A stretch of 64,000 bases of DNA from Xiphias gladius (lineage: Eukaryota; Chordata; Actinopteri; Istiophoriformes; Xiphiidae), in NCBI RefSeq assembly GCF_016859285.1, contig NC_053402.1:6605031-6669030 (forward strand), given 5' to 3'. Made by a program: the position numbers and the translations under genes. Below the pieces are notes generated by a model, which saw only the letters and a list, made by a program, of their open reading frames with translations, was not told the DNA's origin and did not search any database. Positions 40,241 to 53,069 of this stretch are shown here, piece by piece (the first letter of the stretch is position 1; each line of letters starts with the position of its first letter).

Positions 40241-43200
40241 TTTTTTATTATTATTATTAATAATAAGTCAGCCCAGTTGTGAATATTTTCTGATTGTTTT
40301 TGTTTGTAATTGATGAATTGATGGAGTGAATATTTTTGGGATTTGGATGGTAGGCTCAGACCAAACATTTTTTAATACTTCAGCATGGGTTATGTAAAAT
40401 TGTGATAGTTATTTTTCATCACTTTCTGTCATTTTATATACAAAATAATTAATCATTTAGTTGAGGCAATAATCAACATATTTATTGATAATAAAATAAT
40501 TAATTGTTGCAGCCCTAATTTAAATTATCAATGAATCTGCAGATTATTGAATTTTTTTTTCTTCCTATAAGTCCAAAATCCCTAAAATATTAAATTTAGT
40601 ATGATAAAATACTTCAAATAATACATAAAAGTAAATCAGGAAATAATCACAGCCAACAAACTGAAAACAGTAAATTGTTTGCCTATTTGCTTGATAAATG
40701 TTGAATTTTCCAGCAGCAAGTAACCGGTTCCAGTTTTTGTACAGGCAGACAGGTACATTTTTGATGGATCTGTTAGTGCTCCTGAAACTTACATAATGTT
40801 GGCCACCGCGAGTGTCTAGTTAAACTTTGTTTGTGCTTCGGCTAAACAAACATAAAACATGCAGGAAAACAAACCCACCCTTAGCACACTCTCCATGTAG
40901 AAAATGGCTGTAAACATGCTGGCCTTACATAAGTGTTGTCTCTCATGGCACAGTAAAAGCATTGTGCAGTCCTTTTGCTTTTACCTCAAACTAACTGGCC
41001 TGAAATCACAATGAATTCTATTAATCAACATTAATATTCTGTAATTTTATGTCTTTTGCACAGATGGCTCACAGGCTGCTACTACGTAGAATTTGGAAGC
41101 TGTCTGTGAAAGATATCCGCTGCATCCAAGCATCCACTGCTACCATCGCTTCCTCTTCTTTTTCCACCTCACTGCAGTCCGCCACAACCCGGGTCTCCTT
41201 CCTCTCTCCGTCACGCACTCTGCCTCACTCCCTTCCTCACACCTCTAGCCGGGCAGTCTCCTTCAATGTTCAGGACCACGAGGACTTCACAGAGAGGGTC
41301 ATCAACAGTGAACTGCCCGTGCTAGTTGACTTTCACGCACAGTAGGTACTCCAGGGAGGCATGGTTACAGATGACTGATTTTTGTGTTTCTAAAATGTAT
41401 AACCAAAAAAAAAAAAGAAATGATAATGATTAAAAGCAATCAACTCTTTGCATTTGGGAGCAAAAACAATATAGTATTTTATTCAAAGTTACTAAAGCTA
41501 TTAATCACTTATGCCAACAGCCACCACATTTAAAATGCCTGCTTAATATTGTTTAGGTCCCCCTCATACTGCCAAAACAGCTCTTAGCTGATGAGGCATG
41601 GACTCCACAAGACCTCCGAAGGTGACCTGTTGTATCAGGCACCAAGATGTTAGAATCAGATCCTTTAAGTCCTGTAAGTTGCAAGGTGGGGCCTCCATGT
41701 ATCAGACTTGTTTTTCCAGCGCATCCTACAGGTGCTTGATTGGATTGAGATCTGTGTGATTCGGAGGCCAAGTCAACTCCTGGAACTCTAACCCTAACTG
41801 TAGCTTTCATGATAGTCATCTTGATGGTCAGACTGCTGTAATGGAGCTGTTTGGTTCTCAAAAAAGTAATTATATTAAGGCTAGCCAGCATTAGTTCAAA
41901 AGATGATTAAAATGTCAGGATGAACACTGATGTGTGACTGTAGTTAAGATGTTCATGCACTGCCCCTTGGAAAAGACCTTGTTATACACCTGTTCTGTCT
42001 CTATAAATGACTACACTGCGTGCACAATTATTAGGCAGGTTGTATTAATTTTGTTATTGTACAACTACATTGCTCTTGGTCAATCCAAACTGTTAACAAA
42101 CCCTCAAACCTGAACATTTAAGTATTAAAAGTGAAGTTTTGGCTTTCTTAAGAGAATATCTATATGTACACCATTATTAGGCAACTATTAGTGTGCAGAA
42201 TTATTATGCAACTAAATGAAAACAAAGATTTCCCCATCTCACTTGTGTATCTCCACCTGTTAAAGTGAGAATAATAAACTAAGTCAAAATTTACAAATAA
42301 ACATTTCTGAAATTTAAAAAAAAACAAAACCCAGTGACCAGTATAGCCAGCCTTCTTTTCGATAACAGTCACAAGCCTTCCATTCACGGAGTCAGTCAGT
42401 TTCTTGATCTGGTAAGAATAAACTTTTTGTACAGCCTCCCAGACACTGATCAGAGAGGTGTACTGTTTACCTTCACTGTAAATTTCCTGCTTAAGAAGGG
42501 CCCAAAGGTTCTCAATAGGGTTTAAGTCAGGTGAAGAAGGGGGCCATGTCGTTAGTTTTTCATCTTTAAGGCCTTTACTGGCCAGCCACGCAGTGGAGTA
42601 CTTTGATGCATGTGATGGAGCATTGTCTTGCATAAAAATCAAAGTCTTCTTGGAAGATGCAGACTTTTTCCTGTACCACTGCTTGAACAAAGTGTCTTCT
42701 AAAAATTGGCAGTAGGTCTGAGAGCTGATTTTGAGTCCATTTTCAACCCGAAAAGGTCCAACTAGCTCATCTTTAATAATACCTGCCCATACCAGTACCC
42801 CACCTCCACCTTGCTGGCGTCTGAGTCGAAGTGGAGCTCTGTGTCCGTTATTGATCCAACCACGGGCCCATCCATCTGGTCCGTCAAGAGTCACTCTCAT
42901 CTCATCAGTCCACAAAACCCTTGAAAAAAATCTGTCTTCAGATATTTTTGGCCCATTCTTGACGTTTCAACTTATGTGTCTTGTTCAGAGGTGGTCGGGT
43001 TTCAGCCTCTCTTACCTTGGCCATGTCTCTGAGAACTGAACACCTTGTACTTCCTGACACTCCAGGTAGGTTGCAGTTGTGGAATATGGCAGCACTGGAG
43101 GATAATGGGTTCCTGGTAGCTTCATGTTTGATTCTTCTCAAATCTTTGGCGGTTAATTTGCGTCTTTTCTTCTTGACACGTTTCTTGCGACCCTGTTGAC

Positions 43201-46139
43201 TATTTGCAACAAAACGTTTGATGGTTCTGTGATCACGCCCCAATATCTTAGATATTTCAAGAGTGCTGAATTCCCCTGAAAGACTTTTTACAAGTTTTGA
43301 CTTTTCAGAGTCAGTTAAATCTCTTTTTTGACCCATTTTTCCTGAGGAGAAGAATCTGCCTAATAATTATGCACATCTTGATATAAGGTGTTGATCTCCT
43401 TAGGCCATACCCTCCCTCCTTACACAAATACACATCACCTGATATGCATTAAATCCAATAAGCATTCAAGTTTATACAGCTTGGAGTTGGAAATTATGGA
43501 TAAAATGATGATATGGTCAAAATATTCACTTGCCTAATAATTGTGCGCACAGTGTAGATGTGTTACATAGTGTGCGTGCGTGCGTGCGGGTGTGTGTGAG
43601 AGAGAGATTTGCTGTTAAAAATATATACACGTGTACACATCTCACCATGGGGATTCCACTCTCAAGTCATGTGAGTTTACACGACAGCTACTGAAAGACA
43701 GCCACTGGATATACTGTGTCCTATAGAAGGGTCTTCATCTCTAAAGCGTCTTGATTATATGATACATTCTGATGTCAGGTGTAAACATCAGTGTATAATA
43801 TTTGGATCTATACACAATTTGATACCTGTACGCATTTTGCTACATCTGAAAAGTGCCGTGGAGATTTAAATTTTTGGATTGTACTGTGTAATTTTTTTCT
43901 TTTAAATTTCACAAGGAGAAGATATTGTGACTAATTATATAAGTTAAAATACACTCAAAATGAGCATTACTACATGTAACTTTAAATTCCTGAGTGACAG
44001 AATACAGTAGACAGATGAGTGTTATTCAGGATCATTTTTACCGAGGTGAAGTGCCTAAAAGATGGGGCACATCACAATAAAAAATGTACCAACATTAGAG
44101 GACATCAATCTCATGCTAACTATGATGGAACAAATTTTCAATTTAGTTTTCATTTGATTGAATACATATCTAGCATTGATTCAAAGGTTTCTGGGAAATT
44201 ACTAAAAAAGCAGCAATTTAAAAGTAGAAACTTTCAAGGCCAAAGGCCAAAACAGTTTCAGTCACACAACCTGTTTTACGGGTCATGTTCCAAAAATGTT
44301 ACTTTTTTCTAAAAAGCTGTAACCTGAAGTTCGTTACTCAGCATTTCAAAATTAAAAATAATCCCCCCTTCTGAAAAGTAGCAATTACCTACTGGCATAA
44401 AGCCAGAAACTGTATTTACCAAATGAGACATCCTAACGGTCCCCCGCAGTGTCTTAAATTTGTGTGTTGAAATTATTAAGTAATTAGTTCAAAAGGACAA
44501 TATCTAGGCTGCAGATACAATAAGTCTGTTGTTTTCAGGCTCAGGGTGAGTTTTGGGACTAATAATAACCACATAGCTGTATACAAGAAATATTTGGACC
44601 TCAGTTTTAGTGAATGAGCCTAGATGCGTTTTTGAATGCAAAATAAGAAAAGAATAATTAAAAAAAAAAAAAAAAGCTAAGGTTTTTGGCCGATGAAGAA
44701 AAAGTAGTAGAGTAGTAGTTTAGTAGTTGTTTTTATGATAATACACACATTAATAATTTTTATTTTATGAATAAAGGAATCACATTAGAGCACTTAGTTG
44801 GTGCTATTATTCCTGTTCCCACAGTTTGTCACATCTACAGTATATCAATTATGCAATGATATTATTCCAGTTCTTAGAGCAGCCTGTTTGCTCCTTTTAC
44901 TGTGCCATTACATAATCTGACCAGTCATTACACAGATGCTGATTTGGGCGTTGCTTTAAGTTGCTCTGTAAAGCCTCCCCTTGCTCCTTGCCTCCTCCAA
45001 GACACATTTAAGGGATGGGAACATTCTCGATGATGGTGGAACTCGAATGGTTTTTGGGTCATGTGTTGGGAGGACAGAGGAGTGAGGATGGGAGGAAACA
45101 GAATATGTTAAATGGAAAGAACCCCTGGTATTGTGCTGGATCACTGTCACAGCTGACTGGGACAATTAAATTTAATTGAGCAAACATTAATGTTATTAGT
45201 AATATCTGGGTTTTTCCTGCTATGACAAGTCAAAACGTCTGCTGTGAGAAAGGCCTGCTGCTTTATAGTTGACATTTTTCAGTATTTCTTTGTTTTTACT
45301 CCTGTTGTTCAGCACTTTGTCAACCTTTACTTTGGTAACTCCTATACAAATACATATAATCATAATGATAACTAATTATTTTTTTTAAAAATTAATGAAT
45401 AGTGACCTGCATTTGAACTGATTTGCTCTGTGTTGAAAAACCTTCAGCAGCTTGTAATCATATACTGGTGCTCCTCATACTGGTCATACTCAATATTGCC
45501 CTGTTTTAAAGAATGAACACTTTTGACATTGGTTCTCTTTGTGTTATTTTTAGGTGGTGTGGTCCCTGTAAGATTCTTGGGCCGAGGTTGGAGAAGGCTG
45601 TTGCAAAACAGAAAGGCCGTGTTGCCATGGCAAAAGTTGACATAGATGATCACACAGACCTGGCTATTGAATATGGGGTGAGACTTTATAAGTATTATTG
45701 TGTCATTACTGACATTTTTTGTTTTGCCATTTGAAAATTGGTAGTTTGTATAGAGTACCCACTGCTAGTTGCTATGAATGAAATTGTAATAAAACTTTGC
45801 TAAAGCAATGTGCAATCCAAGGAGGATAATAAATTGCATTGATTTACATAAATTCATAATATTATTAGCCTTGTCCTATAACACATAAGTTTGTCCATCT
45901 CCAGGTGTCTGCTGTTCCGACAGTAATCGCCATGCGGGGAGGTGATGTCGTTGACCATTTTGTGGGGATCAAAGATGATGATGAGCTGGACTCATTTGTC
46001 AGCAAAATCATTGGACAATAAACCAACTATTACCGCCCTGCCATTCAACACCATTCTGGTTCTGTTTTGTATGATGCTGGCATGGTCAGCAGGCCTTAGC
46101 TGCCATTTTGAGGCCGTTTAGCAACCGCCAACAAATAAA
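39380..46139 (+). CDS. txn2: Mitochondrial thioredoxin (TXN2), three coding exons
   Basis: TXN2 is the matrix protein-disulfide reductase that, with TXNRD2 and PRDX3, controls mitochondrial peroxide. Coding exons are 41064-41341, 45554-45677 and 45905-46021, with GT/AG joins in phase, giving 172 residues (human 166). The ATG at 41064 follows a splice acceptor at 41062-41063. An upstream in-frame ATG at 41049 lies in the intron and is not used. The first 60 or so residues are rich in Arg/Ser/Thr without acids, a matrix-targeting presequence. The thioredoxin fold begins at about VQDHEDF. The active site WCGPC is residues 94-98 and is built across the 4.2 kb intron (the Q93 codon is split). The cis-proline is in SAVPTV, and the end reads [15 protein letters not shown] is at 46134. 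The first coding intron hosts two Tc1 elements. Confidence 0.96.
40150..40515 (+). repeat. Interspersed repeat family D, copy 1, around an (ATT)n tract
   Basis: The copy begins 'gctgaaatgattattcgatt' and 'aatcgccaatgatga', passes through an ATT repeat (about 40200-40262), then 'tttctgtcattttatataca' and 'aataattaatcatttag', and ends 'aattaattgttgcagcccta'. The 'attaattgttgcagccctaa' ending is familiar from many fish genomes. Related copies are at 56095-56290 and 60740-61355. Confidence 0.65.
41554..41795 (-). pseudogene. Old Tc1-like transposase C-terminal fragment
   Basis: On the - strand the DNA translates, with interruptions, to the end of a Tc1 transposase: a [12 protein letters not shown]-type block, then [17 protein letters not shown], and finally the 'VESMP..V.AVLA' end. 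The usual motif residues are partly substituted (for example PDLNPIK/Q positions altered). No terminal repeats were found, so this is a decayed piece of a different Tc1 subfamily from the element at 42014-43554. Confidence 0.7.
42014..43554 (-). mobile_element. Full-length Tc1/mariner element (DD37E type) in txn2 intron
   Basis: The element is flanked by TA dinucleotides at 42012-42013 and 43555-43556, the target duplication of this superfamily. The 24-base terminal inverted repeats (42014-42037 and 43531-43554) differ at two positions and carry CACAATTATTAGGCA. A related inner motif occurs at 42191-42210 and, inverted, at 43357-43377, giving an IR/DR layout. The element carries one transposase gene on the - strand, opposite to txn2. 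Length is 1541 bases. Confidence 0.92.
42160..43336 (-). pseudogene. Tc1/mariner DD37E transposase gene with a single frameshift
   Basis: The N-terminal part (43336 down to about 42950) has helix-turn-helix DNA-binding sequence ([30 protein letters not shown]) and a basic nuclear-localisation-like stretch ([12 protein letters not shown]). The C-terminal part carries the catalytic triad: D in VLWTDEM, D in FMQDNAPSH and E in LNPIENLW. There are 37 residues between the second and third acids, hence DD37E. The frames join if one base is removed from the five-base T run on + at 42945-42949 (an A run in the gene). No other break was noticed. The frame continues to 42160, about 60 residues past the last clearly conserved part, so the true stop is uncertain. 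Confidence 0.85.
43560..45550. other. txn2 intron, remainder
   Basis: AT-rich intronic DNA with a short GTGC/GTGT-rich patch near 43570-43600 and an A run near 44659-44675. No exon, RNA or recognisable repeat is seen. Confidence 0.4.
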
Positions 46140-49100
46140 TATAATAATAAATCCTTGCTGAAATCCCAGCTGGCAAACTCAAATGCACGCACCCATCCCT
46201 AGACACACTGTTTTAACTGTGCATTACTGCATATTTCTCTCTGGCTCCCTCTTGTTTCTGTTGTCTGTGGGTGCTGGGTGTTTGCCTCCATTAACCTTTT
46301 AGTTCATACTGTGCTCCATTTTGCAGCAGTTCCATTTCTCTTAAATAATGTGACGGCTCCACGGCTCTTATACCACTAGAGCTGCTGAGCTGGTGTGTAA
46401 CACTTTACTGTAAAAGTCTGTAGAATTGAAAATACACCGAAGTAATGCAGTTACACTGTATGACATGAGGGATGAGCATTTATAGTTTTAAAAGGCGGAG
46501 AGGATTTAACTTAAAAACTGACAATACTAAATGAGGTTTGTGACAGTGTTACCTGTAGTTCCTTGCTTTTGGCCACAAGAGGGTGGCATTTGTTAAACAT
46601 CACAAATCCACACGATTATTTTACACCAGTATGCCTAATAATGTGAGAAAGTAAGGTGTGTGTGTGTGTGTCTGTGTGTGTGTGTGTGTCTGTGTGTGTC
46701 TGTGGGTCCTGACTGTGTAACTTCAGTCAAGCAGGAATTGCAAAATATGAGTTTGATTTAGTTTATTATTGAATTGAACTCTATGTACAGGAAACATGAC
46801 CAAGTGACGTAATAAAGGAGTCAAGACATTTTGTATTTGATGTGTGTTTTGTCTGTGGTTGAAAAAGAGACAAGGGTTGGAGTTTTACTGTCCCTAATGA
46901 CACTGATGCAATAATTCTGTGAAGTGCATATACAGTACTTTCCCTGCACTAGCTATTTTGACAGCACTGGAAGGATGCGGAAATAAGCTACTGGTGTGAA
47001 TTTTGTGTGTGTGTGTGTCTTTCTGTCTGTAGGACCTGAAGGAGAGGAAGTTATCTCTCAATTATTCCCTGTTTTATTATGTCAGTGTTATATTCATATA
47101 GTTTTATATGTTCCCCCATTGCAACCGATGCAATGGTGCAAAATACTGTAAAAATAAGTAAAATACTTTCCCAGTGTTTTACCTGTTGTAGTAGGATGTA
47201 CACACACACACACACACACTTACTTTCCATGCAAGGTCTCTTTCCCATAAAGACCATGTGTGTTTGGAGTGTAGGATTAAGGCACTTCTATGTCATTGGA
47301 ACACTCACTCAAGTAAATGAGGTCAAATGGGGCTGAAGGAGACAGGAGAGCACCTGTAGTCAGAGAGTTCCTCCAGTCACCATTTCATCATCCCCTCTTC
47401 ACTTACGACTCACTAACACATAAACATTACTATCCAAGCCTGCCTCTCCATCCGGGCTTGTCATTACACAGCCGTCAGAATCTTGACAAGGGCCTACAGA
47501 CTACTTATTAAGTGCACATCATTTGACATGTTCCATCTGTACTTTGAGTGTTCCTGGCTAGGATTAGATCATCGCAGATGAAACCAGGGGATATAATCAT
47601 GCACAGTTTCTCAGTAGCAACCAGAGGTAGAGACCCAGTGATTTTTTTTTGAATAGAGGGAATTCCACTGGCATTATATAAGAAGGTGTGAGTGAAGAAA
47701 ATAATCCAGATGTACAAACTCAGATGTTGTTTGCTGGATGAAAAACAGTCCTGCATAGTTTAGAGATGTATGGGACTGCATCACAGTACCTCTGTTAATG
47801 ATCTGCCATTTTAGCTACATTCTACCTCTTCTTCCTGTTTCTTTGCCTCAGTAATCACTGACTGGTCTCTAGGCCTCAGGATTAACACTCATGAATCAAT
47901 CTGCCCCCCTCCTCACACACAACTCCCCTTGTTATTTTCTCATCTTTATTGTCTGCCTGAAAGAGGTGACTGAAGAAATGATGACAAGCTCCAAATGTTC
48001 AAGAACAGCGCGTAACCCTACACCTCTTCCGCCAAAAACAATAGACCACACCTCCACCCTTGCTCCTGCTGTCTCTCTCTTACTCAACCGCTCTTGTGAC
48101 CATATAAGGCAAAAAAAAGACAGGGGAAGCCAGCGGCTGCTGCTGAACAAATGTGCTGAGAGGCAGAGTTGCAGAATTCCTCTAGTGACTCTGTCCCAAA
48201 TTGACTGCCTCTCAGAGCCTGAAACTGTTAATGCTTGCTATGTGTTTGTTTGAAATTGAAGTTGCCTGTCACCGGGCCAAATGCTTTTGCTGTGTGTTTG
48301 TTTGTATGAGATGCAAGATCTTGTTGAAATTTCTGTGTGTGTCAGAGAGAGAGAGAGAGGGCAACTTTGTAACAACACCCAGATCTGGCATGGCCTGAGA
48401 GCATTCTGTGTTTATAGTAAATACATAGCTGTATTTGTGTTTAAAACACATGCTGCCCTCCACCTTGTTAGGTCTCCGTTCTGTTTCAGAAAAATACCAA
48501 CCCAAGAAAGACAAAGCATCAACAGCTGTTTATATCCATCTTTTTCTCATGCAACATACACATGACTTACAATAATATATTGACTTAGTGTGCATTAAAG
48601 ATGGTGTCAAACCAGCACAGATGAAGAATGAGCAAAGACACATTGTAACAAAAGAGGGGAAGCTTTGCGTACTTTCCCTTTACTCCACATTCCTTAGTTT
48701 TGTGAGTCAACAGACATCTTATCACTCCTTCCTGTGTACTGATTACTACGGAAAGGAGGTGGATGGAGGTGCTGGAAGCAGGGTGAGACTAAAGAACAGA
48801 AGACAGAATAAATAGCCAGTCACTCTTTCATACTCTCATTATTGCATTATTTTAAAAGCTGGAGTTGCTCTTAATTATTCTTTATGGATCTGGCCTTTTG
48901 GGTGCACACAAACAAACACTTTGCTTTATGATATCAAGAGATTGTGTGAACTGAAGAAAATGGCACAAATAGTCTTGATAGGGTGTTGTACATGGCTGGG
49001 GAATGATGTTGAACAAAACACAAGTTGTTGGAACAAACAGCAATGTGTTTACCCTGGGATCATGTGTGTGTTGAATTCTCAGTGTAGTACAGGCAAGACG

Positions 49101-50260
49101 TTAGAGCTAGAAGATCTGGGTCAGACAAGGGCATTAAACAACCTATTTACCAGGTTTGACAAAGATCTGAGCCACGGTATATGTACATATTTCTGTGTTC
49201 ATGGATGAGGGCACAGACACACACATTTTCACTAAGACACTCAAGCATGAATGCCCGCACACATGAATTCACATAATTACACAGCGAGAGTGGTCAGTGA
49301 ATTAACATGCCACCCTTATAACATGCTGTCACTGAATGGGTCCTTTTCTTTCTGACTGGATGATATAATGGCTTTACACACCCTGAATTACAGACACACC
49401 CTGCTGTTATTACCACCAACTGAAGGAAAGAGAGAGCGAGAGAGAGACTAGGTCATAGTGAAAAGGAGAGCGGGAGGTAGAGAGAGGGAGGGAGATGGTG
49501 AGGTCAGAAGTGTCCATATTTGGTAATTTATGCCTGCGTTTTAACCCTACATTTCTTTCTGTGGTCTGTTGTGTTTGTATTGTGTCTTGTGCCATTTGTT
49601 GTGTAACTACTTTTTACTTTTTAGGCACAATGTTCTTTTATTTTTGTTATTTTGAAATTTGCTTTGAATTTAAGTATGTTTATTGTTTTTTCTATGTAGG
49701 CAGTCTCTCTCTGTCCTTTATTCCCCCTCATTCTCCTCCACTTGGCCCTCTCTCCTCTCACAACATCTGGTCCTGCTCAAGCACTGGTTGACAGGGTGAC
49801 CTTTGACCCCTTAGCTGAAATTTCAAATATTTCCCATCCACTCCGGACAGGGAGAGAGTGTAAGATTTATTGATTTTTCCAGGCAGCCATGCTGAATGTT
49901 CAATGATTTGCTATACATACATGTGATGCCAAGCAGCTATATGTATAGAAAAACACACAGACACATTCCTTTCATAATTACACATAGTGACCATAAATCA
50001 CACATTCTACAGAAAATGTGATTTTCCTATGTTTGTGAGTGGATGCCAGCCATGCCAGAGGACCCTTTATAATGTGACTTCTTGGGCTAAATTGGCATAA
50101 GAGTTGTCTTTGTGTGCTGTGGTGAATGTGTAGTTGATGTCACATACTATATACAGGCAATATTTGCAACAGGTCTTGTTAAAAGTTATCTCTGGACCAC
50201 AGAGCAGTAGCATCTGTTTCATATTCCTGCTTCTTATCTGGCATCACCTCCTAAGTGAAT
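46140..50260. other. Intergenic region downstream of txn2
   Basis: The stretch holds an alternative AATAAA at 46811-46816, imperfect GT-rich patches (46655-46705, 47004-47018), a (CA)n patch near 47201-47219, and AG-rich stretches near 48346-48360 and 49426-49500. Open frames of 60-120 codons exist in several frames but show no protein family features. I support no gene here. Confidence 0.4.
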
Positions 50261-50264
50261 CAGA

Positions 50265-50840
50265 GGAACTTCAGTATCTGTTCATCAACACCATCCACCA
50301 TTTTTTCAAATCTGTCCATTTGATTTGATTTTAAACTAGATGTTATTTACTGGTATTGAAAATCTAAAATACATTAATATTTATCTATATACTTGAACTG
50401 TCAGTTCAAGTATATGGGGAAAATCTCATCCAAGTAGGGTTGGGTCAGTTTGAAGTTTGCATTTTCGCTTTTAGTGGCAGAAGCTAAACGTTTCAACCAT
50501 TTATCCATAACTTTTTGCTATTTCAACTGTATGTCCGTTACTTTTAGCTATGTACTTCAACTGTTTATGCGTTACTTTTAGCTAACCATTTCAACCATTT
50601 AACCATTAATTTTTTTGCTGTTTAGACTTCTCTGCTCACTTGCTAACCAGTTTTCACACACTCTCATTTGCAACCTATGGTGTTCAGGTGTTACAGCTGA
50701 CTCAGTATGTGGATATTTATTTTTCAATCAAATCATAATATTTTTTTCCCCAAATTTGTTGAGCTACACCATATTCTTTCCCCCGGCAACTGCGTGAGTT
50801 CGCCTTGAGGCACATGTACCCCTGGTTGGGAATCACAAAT
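50265..50840 (+). repeat. Interspersed repeat family C, copy 2
   Basis: The copy begins 'gaacttcagtatctgttcat', then 'gtccatttgatttgatttta' and three or four units of the 'caaccatttatcc..tacttttagct' type (about 50480-50620). It ends 'ggcacatgtacccctggttg' and 'ggaatcac'. It lines up with 35195-35870 throughout. Confidence 0.65.
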
Positions 50841-52640
50841 TGTCTTTTGGCCTCAGTTCATGTTGATCAAAGCTGCTGATTTTTTAATCCAAGTTTCACA
50901 CTGAGAAAGACAAAAATACTTATTTTCCATTGCTAATGTTTTCCTGCTGTTTGTGGCATGTGCGTTGGCTCTGTGCCTTCACTCTACACAACTGAGCTCA
51001 AATTATCAAATCTGAATCCCAAACGACTATGTGAAATAAAAAGGTTCACATTGTACTGTTCCATTCTTCTGCACAGATTTTGGCAGTGGCACCACAGAAC
51101 TTTCATTTCCACAGCCATCAATTCACTCATCCCTTTTTTGTTAAGTTTCCTTGCACTATCCCACCACACTTTCCTCTTTTCTACCATGCCACACTGCTTT
51201 CTTTTGATTCCTCATTTTCTACATCCAATCAAACAACTGTTTTTACAGATATCTGTTGCTTTGTATTTGATTTCATCTAAATAAACATATGTTCTCTGTC
51301 TATGTCTTCATCTCCTTCACTTCTTACTTTTAATGAGGACAAGTTAGGCCTTTTTGAAGAGGCAGGGAAAACAAATGTCAGTATTGATTTGAAGACTGAA
51401 CACATGTTTCTCTCCCTCACATTAATTACATCATCACCTGCAGCAGTTCCCAGGTACTGTTAACATGTATGGTCATGAACCTGGGCTTACCTGACTGAAT
51501 GATGGGAACCTGTGAGGTTAAATCAAATGACTGTACTGTACTTTATCTCATATCTTGCCAGTTATCTTGGTCTAATCTTACTGTGTATCTGAGAGGTGCA
51601 CGGACAATGCAAAACATCAATGCAAAATTCAAGTATAAAAGAACACTGAAAAGGCCAGTTATAGTTTTGAAATTGAAATTGTGGAACTTAAATATAAATC
51701 ATCTCATGTTTGTTACTCTGTTGTGGGATGAATGGAAAAATCTGTGATGATCAAATGAGCATGTACACATGAATGTTTAATTATCAAAACCGTTATTATT
51801 AACGTATCTGATTTTTTAAAGCGTATTTTAACCCATTTATCCTTAAATTTACATGTAAAGTACATTTCAAACATCCCCATATAGTTTTCTAAAATCTCAT
51901 CCACATTATTTTTTTCCCTTTCATCTTAGAACTCAGGGAAGCAATAAAAACATTTTTTTTAATAAAGTAGATGATGTAAAATATTTCAAATCCCTTGGTT
52001 TGAAACAGATGCCAATAGGGTGAAGCTATTCCTTTTTTAAAAATGGCACAATCGTTGTTTTAACTTGTTCAACAGTTCAAGGCCCTACAGGCCAATGTCC
52101 ACCCTGCCAAAGTGTCCTACTAAATCCTTATCAGCTCCACTGATCCTGTTCAGCAACTGACCTCTGACCTCCTTTTGGAGGGGAGAAAACAACATACATT
52201 CAGTGTTGGATAGAGGCAGGCGTACAATTTTTTTTGTCCAAGTTTTACTACTCCTTGTGACAGTATTTGATGTAACACAAACACATCAGCAATAACAGTA
52301 GTAGTATAGACGAGCCCAGACAGACCTTTGTGCGTGGGATTTGAGTGATATTTAGCAGCCGTAAAGCAGAGATAGTATCAAACAGCTGGGGCCATCACTG
52401 CTACTTGTTTTCAAAAGTAGACAGTAGTTATACTAGACCCTGTTGATACAGACCCTGGAGACCCTGGATGATGCAGCCCATCCTGAGAGTGACTGGTACT
52501 TATATGGTCATAAAAATCCTTAGTATGCACATACCTCTCTCATTAAACACAGCTTTATCTGTATCCCCTCTCCCTCCTCTTAGCTCTTTTAAGTCCAGTT
52601 TTTTCTGCGCTTTTTGTCCTGCCCAGCGGCTGTCACCCCT
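50840..52640. other. Intergenic DNA upstream of the 52.7 kb promoter
   Basis: AT-rich sequence with short unrelated frames. Nothing is recognised until the GC content rises at about 52620. Confidence 0.4.
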
Positions 52641-53069
52641 AAATTTATGCACGCCTTTAGGATAACGTGATTGGCGCAAAGTGTGTAGATTATCAAAGCG
52701 CGGCACACATTGGCTAGAGGGGCGGATACTTGAGCGCCGGGGCCCGCCTCGTTCTGGACCGCACCCCGGCGCCGGCTGTCTACGTACTGAGTGAAATTAC
52801 TCGACCCAGTGAGCCGCCAGTGGAAGAGGGAGGGCAGAAGGAAGAGGGAGAGATAAAAAAAAAAAAAAACAAAAAAAAAGAAGAAGAAGAAAAAAAAAGA
52901 GAGTGACTGAAGTAGAGAAAGAGAGGGAGGAAACGAGCACTGTAGTTTAGCCCGAACTCTCTGCGAATCTGCTGCCGACAGGAAAAGAAATTTGACTCAA
53001 GGCGACGCTGACTGAGCCGCTCGGTTGTTGTTAGCCACCCTCTCAAAGGCGTACTACACTCCAAAAGCA
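52640..53069 (+). promoter_or_regulatory. GC-rich promoter and non-coding first exon, probably of myh9
   Basis: From about 52670 the sequence becomes GC- and CpG-rich (for example 'gagcgccggggcccgcctcg' near 52732) with a reverse CCAAT (ATTGG, about 52709). A purine-rich tract (52820-52930) follows, then a mixed block ending 'actccaaaagcag' with the donor GTAATA at 53070. No ATG-led long frame is present, so the exon would be untranslated. A second donor-like site, 'ggaaaggtaaga', is at about 53468. In human, MYH9 follows TXN2 in the same orientation and begins with an untranslated exon before a long intron. The myh9 label is inferred from that order only. Confidence 0.45.

Noticed and set aside
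41049-41063. Upstream in-frame ATG for txn2
   Set aside because: It lies within the polypyrimidine/acceptor region; the acceptor AG at 41062-41063 sits directly before the ATG at 41064.
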